Source: Aureobasidium sp. EXF-3400 | Lineage: Eukaryota > Ascomycota > Dothideomycetes > Dothideales > Saccotheciaceae | DNA: 64,000 bases | Reading direction: 5' to 3' | NCBI GenBank assembly: GCA_024195585.1 | Contig: SWBL01000152.1 | Location: forward strand, 50,674 to 114,673 | Part shown: positions 22,639-32,634 of the stretch, piece by piece | Position numbering within the stretch: position 1 is the first letter of the stretch | Layout: every line of letters starts with the position of its first letter | Translations under genes and position numbers: made by a program | Notes under the pieces: generated by a model | Seen by the model: only the letters and a program-made list of their open reading frames with translations | What the model was told of the DNA's origin: nothing | Databases searched by the model: none

Positions 22639-25600
22639 TCACGCCTCTTGCACCCGACCGCAAGGAACATCTTTCAACCAGATGTCGCCTCCTTCACCAT
22701 TGACCCATCGTCTCCAAGCTTCGTCGTACGCGTCTTCGAGGTCTCGAGTCCATCGCGCAGTATCAAACAGCGCGGATGTCCATCTTGACTCTGTCAGAAT
22801 CTTGCGAAGCTCAACCAGTCTACCCGTGCCTCTGCCGACATCAGGTCCTGATTTGGGATATACGAGCCCTTTTCCCAACCGGACAGCCATCTCTTCGTAA
22901 TCAGTGTCCGAAGATGCGATCAAGTCCTTCTCGGCAGCCTCGCGAACTTCAACAGGCGTCTTAGGCAGTGCACCTTTGAGGATCGAAGCTGCCATACGAC
23001 TACACATTTTGTACTCGTAGCGTGGCAAAGTCAGCAGAGGCGTGCCACTCCACAAACAATCAGCAGCCGTGGTATGTGCGTTACACTCAGGAGTGTCGAG
23101 GAAGAGATCGCAGACTCGAGCGCGGCTGATGTGCAGATGCTTCGGGGCAACATCTGTGAAGATGATACGAGCGGCCACAGTGGGACCTGCCCATGCCTCG
23201 GCGGTACGTTTAAGATGCATCTCTCCCACATCGGGAAACCGCAGTAGCCAGAGGATGCTATTTGGAACCTGAGAAAGGATGCGAAGCCAAGTGCGGAAAG
23301 TCGTCGGCTCGATCTTGTAGAGCTGGTTGAAGTTGCCAAAGATTATTACATCATCGGCAAGCGAGGGGAATATTTCCTTTCTCATCTTCCAGCGTCGAGA
23401 TTGCTCTTCTTCCCAGGTCAATCTGCGCTCTTCGGAGTCTGGTGCACTCTGCTTGTGGTCACAGCAGAAGAAGGTGTCTCGGCAATACACTAAATTTTCG
23501 GCATATACCCAATCACCTTCCTCACTTTCTGCTTCGTGAATTAGCCGGTCTTCTACATCAAGATTCCGCCGCCACGGACGGAGTGTAGACGGCGGCACGG
23601 CAGTATCGTCAGCAAGAAGATAGTCGCACCACTCGGCTCCCAGTGTACCTGCAAATCCCATGAATGACATTTGTATTGGAGCTGGCCGCGCGGCAAAGAC
23701 TTCATTACGAGCACCTCTGGTATATCCGTTGAGGTTGACAAGAATGTGGATTCCGTCTGATACGATTTGATTGACGAGGCGTTCTGTCGTCCAGTTGCTA
23801 GCGTTGTAGAAGTTAGGAGATTCTTCTTCAATCTTGCGGCGATAAGGTGAGTTGTCTGAAGCAGTAGTGGCATAGCAAAATGCTTCGACTCGTTGCTGAT
23901 TGTGCAAGCCAAAAACAGATTGCATTAGGTGGGCTAATGGATGGTTGTTGAAATCTGATGAGATGTAGCCGATTTTCAGTTGTGGAGCAGGAGGTGCTGG
24001 CGGAGGATAAACATCAGCGGGCAGCCAAGGCATGCGAAGTGTCAAAGCCGAGATGCGATATCCATTGCGTTCCGAGATCAAGCGAACCTGTTTGGCTGAA
24101 ACCGGACAGGTGAAGGTGTGAAAAGGCAACACGGTAGGCGCATTCGGAATATTGAGGTTGACAGGAAGCTGAGGTCTGCGGTAACCAGACCTCTTTGTCT
24201 TCCGTACATACTTGTCTTGGTACCAGTGCCAGCCGATACGCCTCGTCAGACGCTCAACAAGTTTGATGAGGCGCGCACCTTCCCATTTTTGACCAGCCCA
24301 GCTTGCGATGATCTGGCGTAGACCTTGACCAAGCTCACGCGTACCACAATCGAAGGTTGCGATGTGCTGGACCATGGAATCGATAATCTCTGTCGTCAGT
24401 ACGCCACGGCCCCAACTTTCACCTTCTTCAAGCTGTTTCACAACAATGTCAACGACACGGTTGATCCACCCAGAAGTAGAAGGTTTTGAAAGTGCCGCGC
24501 TCAACAGCATACCGTTTTGATCCACGTGCCAGCGATCACGTTTACCGCCATCAGCAGCAATACCTCCTCTAGCCTGCCACGAACATACGGAGTTTAGCGC
24601 GTTGGCAAGACCACAAACGGCTTCAGCAAACTCAGGGTTGACGTCGACAGCACGCTTGTAGTATTCGATAGCTTCTGCGATTTTCCCCTTATCCTTGACG
24701 GCGTTGGCAAGATTTGCTAATGCTATATCAAACTTGCCGTCGCACTGAATAGCCCTTCGATACATTTCGACAGCAGCATCAAGCTGGCCAATGTCTTTGA
24801 GAAGACTTCCTAAATTTGTGTAGAGATGAGCATGCCGTGCATCGAGCATAAGACCATGATTGTAGTAAGCCAAAGCAAGGGCAATGCCGCTTCCTGGCTG
24901 CACACCCGGGATGTCCTGTTTGAAGGCATGCGAGCTGTGAAAAGTTGTAGCTGGTTGAACTGACTGCTGTACGCCAGCTAGAAGAATGCCAACATTATTG
25001 GCAGTGGATGGACTGGGCTGCAATGACAAGGAAAGATAATACAGTGCAAGGATTTCCCTCACACCAGACACCATGGGCTTCCCACCCGCACCTTGAATAT
25101 TTCTGCCCATGCCATCTTGAAATATCTTGGCAAGTGAAAGGAGAGAGTTACTCGCTATCGCGACGGCAGCACTTTTAGCAGGGCTAGAAGGCGAAGCGGG
25201 CACGTTGCTTAAGCCTGCCAATTCACCATAATTCGGAAAGCATAGACGAGCTGTGTTTGCAGCCTGTTCAGGGTAGAGGAGCACAGGGTCGGCAGGTCCA
25301 ACATTCGAGGCATGCGCAGTGGAGATGGCGGACAAAATATGTTTCACAAGCTGTGAGATGCCCGAGAACACACGGCCCGTTGCGATGAGTACAGCATCTT
25401 CGAAAGCTTTGGCAGCACCGTTGTTGTCGCCCAGGGTGTAGAGCATGTTACCTTTCGCATGAACTAGTGCAAGCATGCGACCGTTATCAGCGCCTGGAAT
25501 GGCATAGCCGCTTGACGCGAAACCAGGTTCCCTAGGACTCGGAGGCTCACGCGAGAAATCGCCATCCAACTCGAAGTCATAGATTGCGGGATCGGAGTGT

Positions 25601-27141
25601 TCGGACGTGCATGGTGAACGGCTTGCGTTGGACGAAATCTCGCTTTGGTGATCAGTAGTCTTGTGTGGTTCATGTGCTCTCGAGATCCGTAACGAACGTT
25701 CGATGAATTCGATGACTTTGATCGCTTCTTTCCCGCGAGAAGTGCTGCAAAGGAGGCCTACGAGATGCTCGACTGCTTCGAAATAATTCGGCGCGAATTT
25801 TACAACCTTCATCCAGTACTCTTCAGCTTCTTTCCTCCGCTCAAGAGCTACCAATGTTGCGGCTAGGTTCGACATGGCCTCGATGTGCCGTGGCTCAAGA
25901 GTTAGGACTTTGAGATAGAAGTCTTCGGCCTTTTGGTAACGATCAAGTCCGTACGCAATGCACCCGGCTAAGTGTATGCCATCCGTCCATTGCCATGATG
26001 TTTCATCGCAAAGCCTTGTGATCAGAGCCAAGGCATTCGCTGCTCGAGCTGGTGGTGACGCGTCATGCAAAGGCGGGACAATAGCACCAGGAGATGGCAG
26101 TGGCGTTGGAGAGGACGCGGTATGCGAAGCTGGTCCGTACGGGTAACCGTTACTATACAGCGCTGAGACATTGGTTTGAGTAGAACGAGAGCTCATTGAG
26201 CCGGCAGCATTGGTTGACGTAAGAACACCAGAGAATTTAGGCGGTTTGGGATAGAATCTGGGAGCAGGAGAGGACACTGGATAGGGTGCTTTGTATTGCC
26301 GATTCGTCTTTCGTACTTGCTGGATGTATACAAGAAGTTCGCGATAAGTCTGGAGGGCCCAGTTGAATGCTTGCTCACGTTGTCGCGCATTTGCAGGCGC
26401 AGGTCCGAAGTTGGGAACGAAATCAGGCGTATATGGGACATTGTGAACACCCGCAAACGAAGGATACACAACAGGCACACCGCCATCATGTGCGGACCAT
26501 GTATGAGTAGAGACCGGATACGATAGACTAGGCCCAGGAGCATTCCAGGGGTTCACGAACCCGTGCATTGGGTAATATCCATCATGTTGTGAGTAAAAGC
26601 GAGGGTCCCTGACAGCGGCAGGACGATACGGTACGTAAGTGCCATCATTCCAATAAGGACCATAGAGACCATGACCATCTATGCCAGACGCAGTAGGACC
26701 TAAGTACTGGAAAGACGGCTGCATAACGCTCGGAACCGATTGACCGTAAAAGGGATGCGGCATTGGATTCATGTATCGAGGTGGGAGGACCGCTTGCTGA
26801 TTGACTATAGAATCCATGTGGGCCATTTGGGGTGCCTGACAGTAAGGATGCATACTGTCATGTCGATGGATGGCCATGTGCTTTGTGGGTTGTGTTCCAT
26901 GATTGGTACTTTCATATGCCCCGTTGAGGGTGCCGTTTGGTGTCTTTCTCCTCAGAGAGTTCTCAGAGGACATGGGTCGTGGGGTCGAAGCACCGTACGG
27001 ACTGCTGAGAGGCTGTGCAAAGCGAGCAGTCTGTGAGCCGGACGAGAAATAATCATCGTGGTATTGATGGTGGTGGGCGTGGTGGTAGTCAAAGGAGGAA
27101 GTATGTGGAGGCCGAGGCCGCGGCGACATGGCGACGTCCAT
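22639..27141 (-). CDS. O-linked N-acetylglucosamine transferase (OGT, GT41 family) with TPRs
   Basis: This is an intronless gene of 1500 aa. The first 360 residues are His-, Pro- and Tyr-rich and disordered. TPR units lie at about 380-480 and again at about 775-880, separated by a long low-complexity insert. The GT41 catalytic domain starts near 1055 with LKIGYISSDFNNHPLAHLMQ (the His near 1067 corresponds to the conserved one in human OGT). It continues through DGIHILVNLNGYTRGARNE, ARPAPIQ, FGNFNQLYKIEPTT (the conserved Lys near 1276) and DTPECNAHTTAADCLWSGTP. The enzyme should transfer GlcNAc from UDP-GlcNAc to Ser/Thr of nuclear and cytosolic proteins. The alternative ATG at 27129 removes only four residues. 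The family is widespread in filamentous fungi but absent from budding yeast. All key residues that I can place are present. Confidence 0.95.
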   Translation of the reverse strand: MDVAMSPRPRPPHTSSFDYHHAHHHQYHDDYFSSGSQTARFAQPLSSPYGASTPRPMSSENSLRRKTPNGTLNGAYESTNHGTQPTKHMAIHRHDSMHPYCQAPQMAHMDSIVNQQAVLPPRYMNPMPHPFYGQSVPSVMQPSFQYLGPTASGIDGHGLYGPYWNDGTYVPYRPAAVRDPRFYSQHDGYYPMHGFVNPWNAPGPSLSYPVSTHTWSAHDGGVPVVYPSFAGVHNVPYTPDFVPNFGPAPANARQREQAFNWALQTYRELLVYIQQVRKTNRQYKAPYPVSSPAPRFYPKPPKFSGVLTSTNAAGSMSSRSTQTNVSALYSNGYPYGPASHTASSPTPLPSPGAIVPPLHDASPPARAANALALITRLCDETSWQWTDGIHLAGCIAYGLDRYQKAEDFYLKVLTLEPRHIEAMSNLAATLVALERRKEAEEYWMKVVKFAPNYFEAVEHLVGLLCSTSRGKEAIKVIEFIERSLRISRAHEPHKTTDHQSEISSNASRSPCTSEHSDPAIYDFELDGDFSREPPSPREPGFASSGYAIPGADNGRMLALVHAKGNMLYTLGDNNGAAKAFEDAVLIATGRVFSGISQLVKHILSAISTAHASNVGPADPVLLYPEQAANTARLCFPNYGELAGLSNVPASPSSPAKSAAVAIASNSLLSLAKIFQDGMGRNIQGAGGKPMVSGVREILALYYLSLSLQPSPSTANNVGILLAGVQQSVQPATTFHSSHAFKQDIPGVQPGSGIALALAYYNHGLMLDARHAHLYTNLGSLLKDIGQLDAAVEMYRRAIQCDGKFDIALANLANAVKDKGKIAEAIEYYKRAVDVNPEFAEAVCGLANALNSVCSWQARGGIAADGGKRDRWHVDQNGMLLSAALSKPSTSGWINRVVDIVVKQLEEGESWGRGVLTTEIIDSMVQHIATFDCGTRELGQGLRQIIASWAGQKWEGARLIKLVERLTRRIGWHWYQDKYVRKTKRSGYRRPQLPVNLNIPNAPTVLPFHTFTCPVSAKQVRLISERNGYRISALTLRMPWLPADVYPPPAPPAPQLKIGYISSDFNNHPLAHLMQSVFGLHNQQRVEAFCYATTASDNSPYRRKIEEESPNFYNASNWTTERLVNQIVSDGIHILVNLNGYTRGARNEVFAARPAPIQMSFMGFAGTLGAEWCDYLLADDTAVPPSTLRPWRRNLDVEDRLIHEAESEEGDWVYAENLVYCRDTFFCCDHKQSAPDSEERRLTWEEEQSRRWKMRKEIFPSLADDVIIFGNFNQLYKIEPTTFRTWLRILSQVPNSILWLLRFPDVGEMHLKRTAEAWAGPTVAARIIFTDVAPKHLHISRARVCDLFLDTPECNAHTTAADCLWSGTPLLTLPRYEYKMCSRMAASILKGALPKTPVEVREAAEKDLIASSDTDYEEMAVRLGKGLVYPKSGPDVGRGTGRLVELRKILTESRWTSALFDTARWTRDLEDAYDEAWRRWVNGEGGDIWLKDVPCGRVQEA

Positions 27142-28871
27142 ATCCCAGAAGGTAGAGAGTTATTATTATGTCTGACAGCACAGCGTGCCTCGAAAGACTA
27201 TCACCGGAGTGCACCTGTGCCTATGCCTTTGCGAAATGGATTCGAATTAAGGCACGACATTGCCATTCATGTACGCCGACACCGAGAGGCTTCTGACCGA
27301 TGTTCCAACAATAACTCTTGTAGCAGCGTAACGATTACTCAAAACGGCATACAACATGCAGACGTGAGAGAAAGATGATCCGAGAGAGCGGAGGGCGGAA
27401 GGAGGCGTTGATCAAGCTGGGGATGCAAGGGTTGGACAGGTCGTGTTCGAAACAGCGACTCGGAGCTGACACAGCGGATTCAGAATATCCAGGATTGAGG
27501 AAAAGGGAAATGATCCCCAGATGAGGACAACTGCAGATTATGTATGCGGGCAACCGACAGGGCCCATGTAATAAAGACGTGTGACTGACCCGGGAAGGAG
27601 TGCAGATATGTCACGCAAGATAAAGATGGACGGTTCGGAAGCGAAGGACGAGGAATGAGATGCTGCCCGCCGCCTGTCGATGCAGCCAGTCAACCTGCGG
27701 CGCTTGCTTTCCTGCTGGCCAGACTGATAGGGCAAGAGGAGAGAAACAGGGAAGAGTGCTGTTCAACGGGCCAACAATCTTTGTTCAAGAAAGAACACAC
27801 GAACGAAGCAACGCGACGGGGGCGTGCTCGGCAGGGAGCGGGCATGTGCAAGTCTTAGATACGGCTGCGGTGGAGTCTTTGTATGGAGAAGAACACGAAT
27901 CAGAGCCCCAGGGCTTGGGATCGGCGTGGGATGCGCCAACCAACAAAAACGGCCCGTGTGTGGCACTCGCGCTCCATCAAAAGCCTCCGAGGACTGTAAA
28001 CCGTGGTCCGTCGCAGATTGCGTTGCTGCTGAACACGTCGAACATCCTGTCGACCGGTTTGCGTTTCAACCTGCCACTCTGCGGCAAGCTGGCCTGTTTC
28101 AAGACGAACTCACACGTCCTGTCAGCGTCGGGGAAGGATTGTGTTGGCCCATGTAGCGTGGCCGGCTTTGTTAATGTGATGTTGATAGACGACACTAGAG
28201 CCTTTGTGGCTTGCATGATCACGCATGATCCCTGGCGCGGGTACTTTTGTGGAATTCGTGTCGTACAGACCGGTCATACCAACTCAAACAGCCACGCTTT
28301 TTGAATGCAGTGGGTTTATGCTCCATGTCCGCGCGACTGGCGATTCGACGACTATCATTCGAGATTACCACCGCCATTAGAGGACGCTGGGAGATTATCG
28401 AGACACAAGGGGAAGCCTTTCGCACGTAGCCGCGTCGTGGCGAGTACATGAGGCTGAAGGTACGAGCAACAGTGCTGTTACGCGGTGCAGATCACTGCAT
28501 GCGGTGATTGAGGGTAGCATGACTGCATAGATTTGATTGTGCTATGCTAGGATGTGTGTACAAGCGAAGAGATGTTGACCTTAAACATGGACCAGTATGC
28601 CCACGCTCCGAAGAGGAGGCATCCCGGTGAGTAGTAGGACAAGATACGTCTTGTTTGCACCAAAATAGGGCTGAACCACGGCAAATATGGGTAAAGTCCA
28701 GAGTGTTGGCAAACTGAGTGTGGGGGGGAGAGATCAAGGGTAGAAAGGAAACAGAGGCACGAGGCACAATGTGAAAAAGGTAGAAAAATCGTTGGGTATC
28801 ATCACTGAAGAAAAAGCGCAAAACTTTTGAGCGCGTAAAAGAATTCCGTTAGAGTGCTACATAGTAGACAT
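27142..28871. other. Intergenic region upstream of OGT gene
   Basis: This 1.7 kb lies between the OGT start and the uL11 stop codon, both on the minus strand. It should hold the OGT promoter and the uL11 3' UTR. Overlapping short frames in several registers look random, and no gene was recognised. Confidence 0.5.
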
Positions 28872-29486
28872 TTACTCCTCAGGGACTGCAGAATTTGTTA
28901 GCAAGATGTCGAAAGTGATGTCGGCAGGTCCAAGACTCACTCTCAATCTCGCCGGCCTCAATGTCGTCAGAGACGTCCTTGGGGCTGCGGCCATCGACCT
29001 GGCAGCCGGTGGAGAAGGCGGTACCGAGAATCTCCTTGACGGTACCCTTGAGGTCCTTGGCCATGGACTTGAAGCGCATGGTGCGGGCGATGTTAATGAT
29101 CTCATCAAGAGGGACGGACTTGGTGTGCTTGATGTTCTTCTCCTTCTTGCGGTCACGAGGAGGCTCCTTGAGGGCCTTGATGACAAGCGAAGAGGCGGAG
29201 GGGACGACCGAGACGGCGGCTTGACGGTTTTGGATGGTGAGCTTCACGGTGACGCGAAGACCCTTCCAGTCGCCAGTGGCCTTGGCGATATCTTCACCGA
29301 CCTTCTTGGGCGAGAGACCGAGGGGACCAATCTTGGGGGCGAGGGCGGACGAGGCACCGACTTCACCACCGGTGGCACGAAGGTGGATCACCTTCACCTC
29401 GTTGGGGTCCATCTTGGGAGCTACATTGGTTTACATCAGCCAGGCGCTCTTGCAGCTGCCAATTCAAAAGGACGATACTTACGCAT
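28872..29486 (-). CDS. RPL12: 60S ribosomal protein uL11 (L12)
   Basis: Three coding exons, 29486-29483 (ATGC), 29420-28941 and 28885-28872, are joined by introns of 62 nt (GTAAGT...GTAG) and 55 nt (GTGAGT...GCAG). They give 165 aa, the same length as yeast Rpl12. The spliced N-terminus reads [12 protein letters not shown] and the C-terminus GEIEIPEE, both normal for the family. Ignoring the introns would give an abnormal tail with no family match. The core includes [21 protein letters not shown] and [12 protein letters not shown]. uL11 forms the base of the P-stalk and binds the GTPase-associated centre of 25S rRNA. The gene is divergent from SEC62 across 426 bp. A four-nucleotide first coding exon is typical of fungal ribosomal protein genes. 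Confidence 0.95.
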
Positions 29487-29912
29487 GGCTAGTACGTAAG
29501 GTAGTCGGTCTCTTTTGAAAAATTCGAAGGGGGCCCAAAGGGTATCTTGTCGTCAATGTTGATCGTCGCAAAGAGAGAAAGAGAAGAAGTTTGCGCAGAC
29601 GACTTGTGAACAAAATGCAGAGGTGCGCCAAGCGAAGAAGCTGCGGCGGTAACCGAAGAGGCAGTTGCGTGCACGGACGCGCAAGTGAGTCGAAGCTTGC
29701 GGGATGGAAAGTGGCAGCGTCTCAGGTTTGGTGGTGCCTGCCTCTTGATGACACGGAGCCACTGCCAAAGAGGACAACGGTCAACTTTGCGACTTCCTCG
29801 TTGTTCTATACCATTCTGCTATTCTGACTCATTCACTTGGTCACATATCAAGGATTCTGCGCACTCTGCCTGGACTCGTTCATACCAAGCCTTGAACTAC
29901 TACTCTTTCAAC
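29487..29912. promoter_or_regulatory. Shared divergent promoter, uL11 / SEC62
   Basis: These 426 bp separate two divergent starts. The uL11 side has a T/C-rich leader on the minus strand. No obvious TATA box was found, as is usual for ribosomal protein genes of filamentous fungi. Confidence 0.5.
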
Positions 29913-30200
29913 ATGTCGGCACCACCTCAGGAACCGCCGCAACAGCAGCAGCCGCCGCAGCAAGAGGGTCAACCTCAGCCTGGCCAACCACAGATCAACT
30001 TGATGCCTGCAGGACTCCAGCCCGGTCAGCAACCAACTCCTGAGCAGATTCAAGCTATGCAGCGTCAACTGGCCATCGAGGCGCAAAAGAATGGCATGAC
30101 TGTCCCACAATACGTCGAGCAGCTCAAGGCCCAGGCCATGCGCCAACACATGATGCAACAGCAGCAAATGCGCCAGCAACAAATGCAACAACAGCAAATG

Positions 30201-30231
<31 letters not shown>

Positions 30232-31229
30232 CCATCACTCCTGGCCCTCCCAAACCTGAGGCCATTGCTGTTGCCAACTTCCTCCAAAGCCAGGACCTTA
30301 AGGTTCGTACCTGCGTCTTCCAGGAGAAGCGCAAGGACATGTTCAAAGGTAATTCAAGACCGTGTCTTGTTGCCCTGTAAATTTCTAAACATTCATCACC
30401 AGTCAAACGTGCAATCCGCGCTCTCGAATCACCCGCCTACGAAAAAGCCCGCGCAAAAAATCCCCTTCTACCTCCCGTTACCGACCGTGCTAGTGCCGAG
30501 AACACATTCAAGCTGCTCCCTCTATCTCTCCTTGCCCTTCGTGTGTCAAAAATCGAACAGCCAGCCGAGCAAAAGAAGAAGCGTGTCAAGGGTCTCTGGA
30601 CTGTCAAGGTGGAGCAGCAGCAAGAGGCGCGCGACGAGTTCCACTACGTCTGGTTGTATGAGGGTGCTCAGTGGAAGACCAAGCTCTATGCTGTCGGTGC
30701 TCTCGCTCTGATTCTCGCCATTGTCTTCTTCCCTGTCTGGCCGTACAAGTTGCGCATTGGTGTGTGGTATCTCTCAATGGGATGCTTGGGTCTGCTGGGT
30801 CTCTTCTTTGCCATGGCCATCTTCAGGTTGATTCTCTTCCTCATCACCATGTTCACCGTACCTCCTGGTCTCTGGCTATACCCCAACCTCTTCGAGGACG
30901 TAGGCTTCTTCGACTCATTCCGCCCAGTATGGGGCTGGCAGGAAACTGCAGAAGACAAGAAGGCAAAGAAGGAGCAGAAGAAGGCAAAGAGAGAGGCTAA
31001 GCGCCTGGCGAAGGCCGGTGGTGAAAAGGTTGCCGAGATAGGCGAGAGAGTGCAAGAAATTATGGACGACGGTCATGGCCATGACGGACACGTACACAAA
31101 GAGGACATTTCAGGTCCTATTATGCAGCCTGCTGCCGAGGGCACGAGTACATCAGGGGCACAGGTTGCAGAAGGCCAGGCTAAGCAGCGAGTTATGGCCG
31201 CTAGTGTTGAGGAGGCTGAGGATGAGTAG
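29913..31229 (+). CDS. SEC62: Translocation protein SEC62
   Basis: Exons 29913-30348 and 30403-31229 (54-nt intron, GTAATT...CCAG) give 420 aa. The N-terminal 110 residues are unusually rich in Gln and Pro and include an uninterrupted Q10 run at 30201-30230. The conserved cytosolic Sec62 domain begins at about residue 120 (AIAVANFLQSQDLKVRT, then RAIRALESPAYEKARAKNP and PPVTDRASAENTFKLLPLS). Two transmembrane segments follow, near 225-240 and 255-290. A Lys-rich cytosolic tail has an EDKKAKKEQKKAKREAK coiled segment. Sec62 works with Sec63 at the ER Sec61 channel in post-translational protein import. The intron choice restores the DMFKVKRAIRAL junction seen in the family. The Q-rich extension is the only odd feature. 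Confidence 0.94.
30201..30230 (+). repeat. CAG/CAA tract encoding Q10 in SEC62
   Basis: Ten consecutive Gln codons (eight CAG, two CAA) follow a longer Gln/Met-rich stretch from about 30151. Such tracts often vary in length between strains. Confidence 0.85.
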
Positions 31230-31680
31230 AGCCGTGCGCCTCGATTGTGAGAAGTGCCATGTTTTAAGGCGATGAAAAGCGGCGGCGTGTATTCTAGTCT
31301 ATCATGAACTGAAAACTGATTGAAATCTCTGTCTGATTCTGCCTTGTTCAGTGTAGTACTGTTGTGTTCTTCTATATGAAGTGGGTGTGTCTTGCAGTCA
31401 AGGTTTCATGTGAAAGACCCTGGTGGTCGGAGCTTGAAGCTTTTCTAGTATAGAAATCGTCATTCTGGATTCTTCCATCTTCCTCCTCACTTCAACTCTC
31501 ACCAGGCAGCGGCGACAAGGCAGAGCCATCACTCCGCATCTACTCACCCATCTTGCAACAACACCCACATCAGATCCGATTGCGCACTCGCACATCCGAA
31601 CAAGGCAGCAAGTCACGCCCTCATCTTACCGAATACCAACTAGCCACAACTCACTACCCTCGCATCCACCACAAACCACC
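31230..31680. other. Intergenic region, SEC62 3' / DIM1 promoter
   Basis: These 451 bp contain the SEC62 3' UTR and a C/A-rich leader running into the DIM1 start codon. No other feature was seen. Confidence 0.6.
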
Positions 31681-32112
31681 ATGGGTTCCGTCGTCCTCCC
31701 CCATCTCAACAGCGGCTGGCACGTCGATCAAGCCATCATGTCGGAAGAAGACCGCCTGGTAGTCATCCGCTTCGGCCGCGACTGGGACAAAGACTGCATG
31801 CGCCAAGACGAAGTACTCTACCGCATCGCCGACCGCGTCAAAAACTTTGCCGTCGTCTATGTATGCGATCTCGACCAAGTCCCCGATTTCAACCAGATGT
31901 ACGAACTCTACGATCCCATGACCATCATGTTCTTCTTCCGCAACAAGCACATGATGTGTGATTTTGGCACTGGCAATAACAACAAGTTGAATTGGGTGTT
32001 GGAGGATAAACAGGAGTTGATTGATATCATCGAGACGATTTACAGAGGAGCCAAGAAAGGAAGAGGTTTGGTTGTTAGTCCCAAGGACTACTCGACTAGA
32101 TACAGGTACTAG
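31681..32112 (+). CDS. DIM1: Spliceosomal U5 snRNP thioredoxin-fold protein DIM1/DIB1
   Basis: This uninterrupted gene encodes 143 aa, almost exactly the family length (142-143). The sequence aligns along its whole length with Dim1/TXNL4A, for example LHNSGWHVDQAI-type LNSGWHVDQAIMSEEDR, FGRDWDKDCM, MYELYDPMTIMFFFRNKHMM and GTGNNNKLNW. The protein has a thioredoxin fold without the catalytic CxxC. It is an essential part of the U4/U6.U5 tri-snRNP and must leave before spliceosome activation. It acts in the nucleus. The gene is convergent with TMS1. The C-terminus SPKDYSTRYRY is intact. Identification is very secure because the protein is among the most conserved in eukaryotes. Confidence 0.97.
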   Translation: MGSVVLPHLNSGWHVDQAIMSEEDRLVVIRFGRDWDKDCMRQDEVLYRIADRVKNFAVVYVCDLDQVPDFNQMYELYDPMTIMFFFRNKHMMCDFGTGNNNKLNWVLEDKQELIDIIETIYRGAKKGRGLVVSPKDYSTRYRY

Positions 32113-32634
32113 AAGGGGACAGAGGTGCGAGGCCTTCTGGTTGTCGCAAGGTCGTCTTGTGCACGAAGGAACTCTCCACGACTATTTGGTCTTCGTGACC
32201 GGTTTCTTCGAACGGCTTTGCATAACCTCACCCTTCGACTCGACACAGACAGGGTCGCCTCCCAGACAATCCACCAACGACTCTATCGCTGCAAGAATTC
32301 ACAATTTGGAGTGAGTAAGCAGAGAGGGAGTTTCTTTCTAGCTACCCACATTATGCTACATCATAGCACATCGCTGCCTGGGACACTCAAAAGATGCCAT
32401 GACAAGACTGACGGCAGCATGATCAAGAGAGAATTCAACGGAAGTACACGAGAGAACAAAACAATCATGATAACGAAACCCATTCAATGTTGACATTTGA
32501 TAATTAATCAAGAGTCCCATTTCTACAGTGGAGATCACAAAAACATAACAGACGTGTTGTACAATAGCATAACTCGATTGGATATGAATAGGAAAACGGG
32601 GTATATAATCTTCGATCTCTCGGCAACACACTTT
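32113..32634. other. Convergent 3' region
   Basis: These 522 bp lie between the DIM1 and TMS1 stop codons. The sequence becomes A/T-rich, as expected of 3' untranslated regions. No feature was recognised. Confidence 0.6.

Noticed and set aside
28906..29499. 197-codon plus-strand frame opposite uL11
   Set aside because: It is the antisense shadow of the ribosomal protein gene; it has no independent support.
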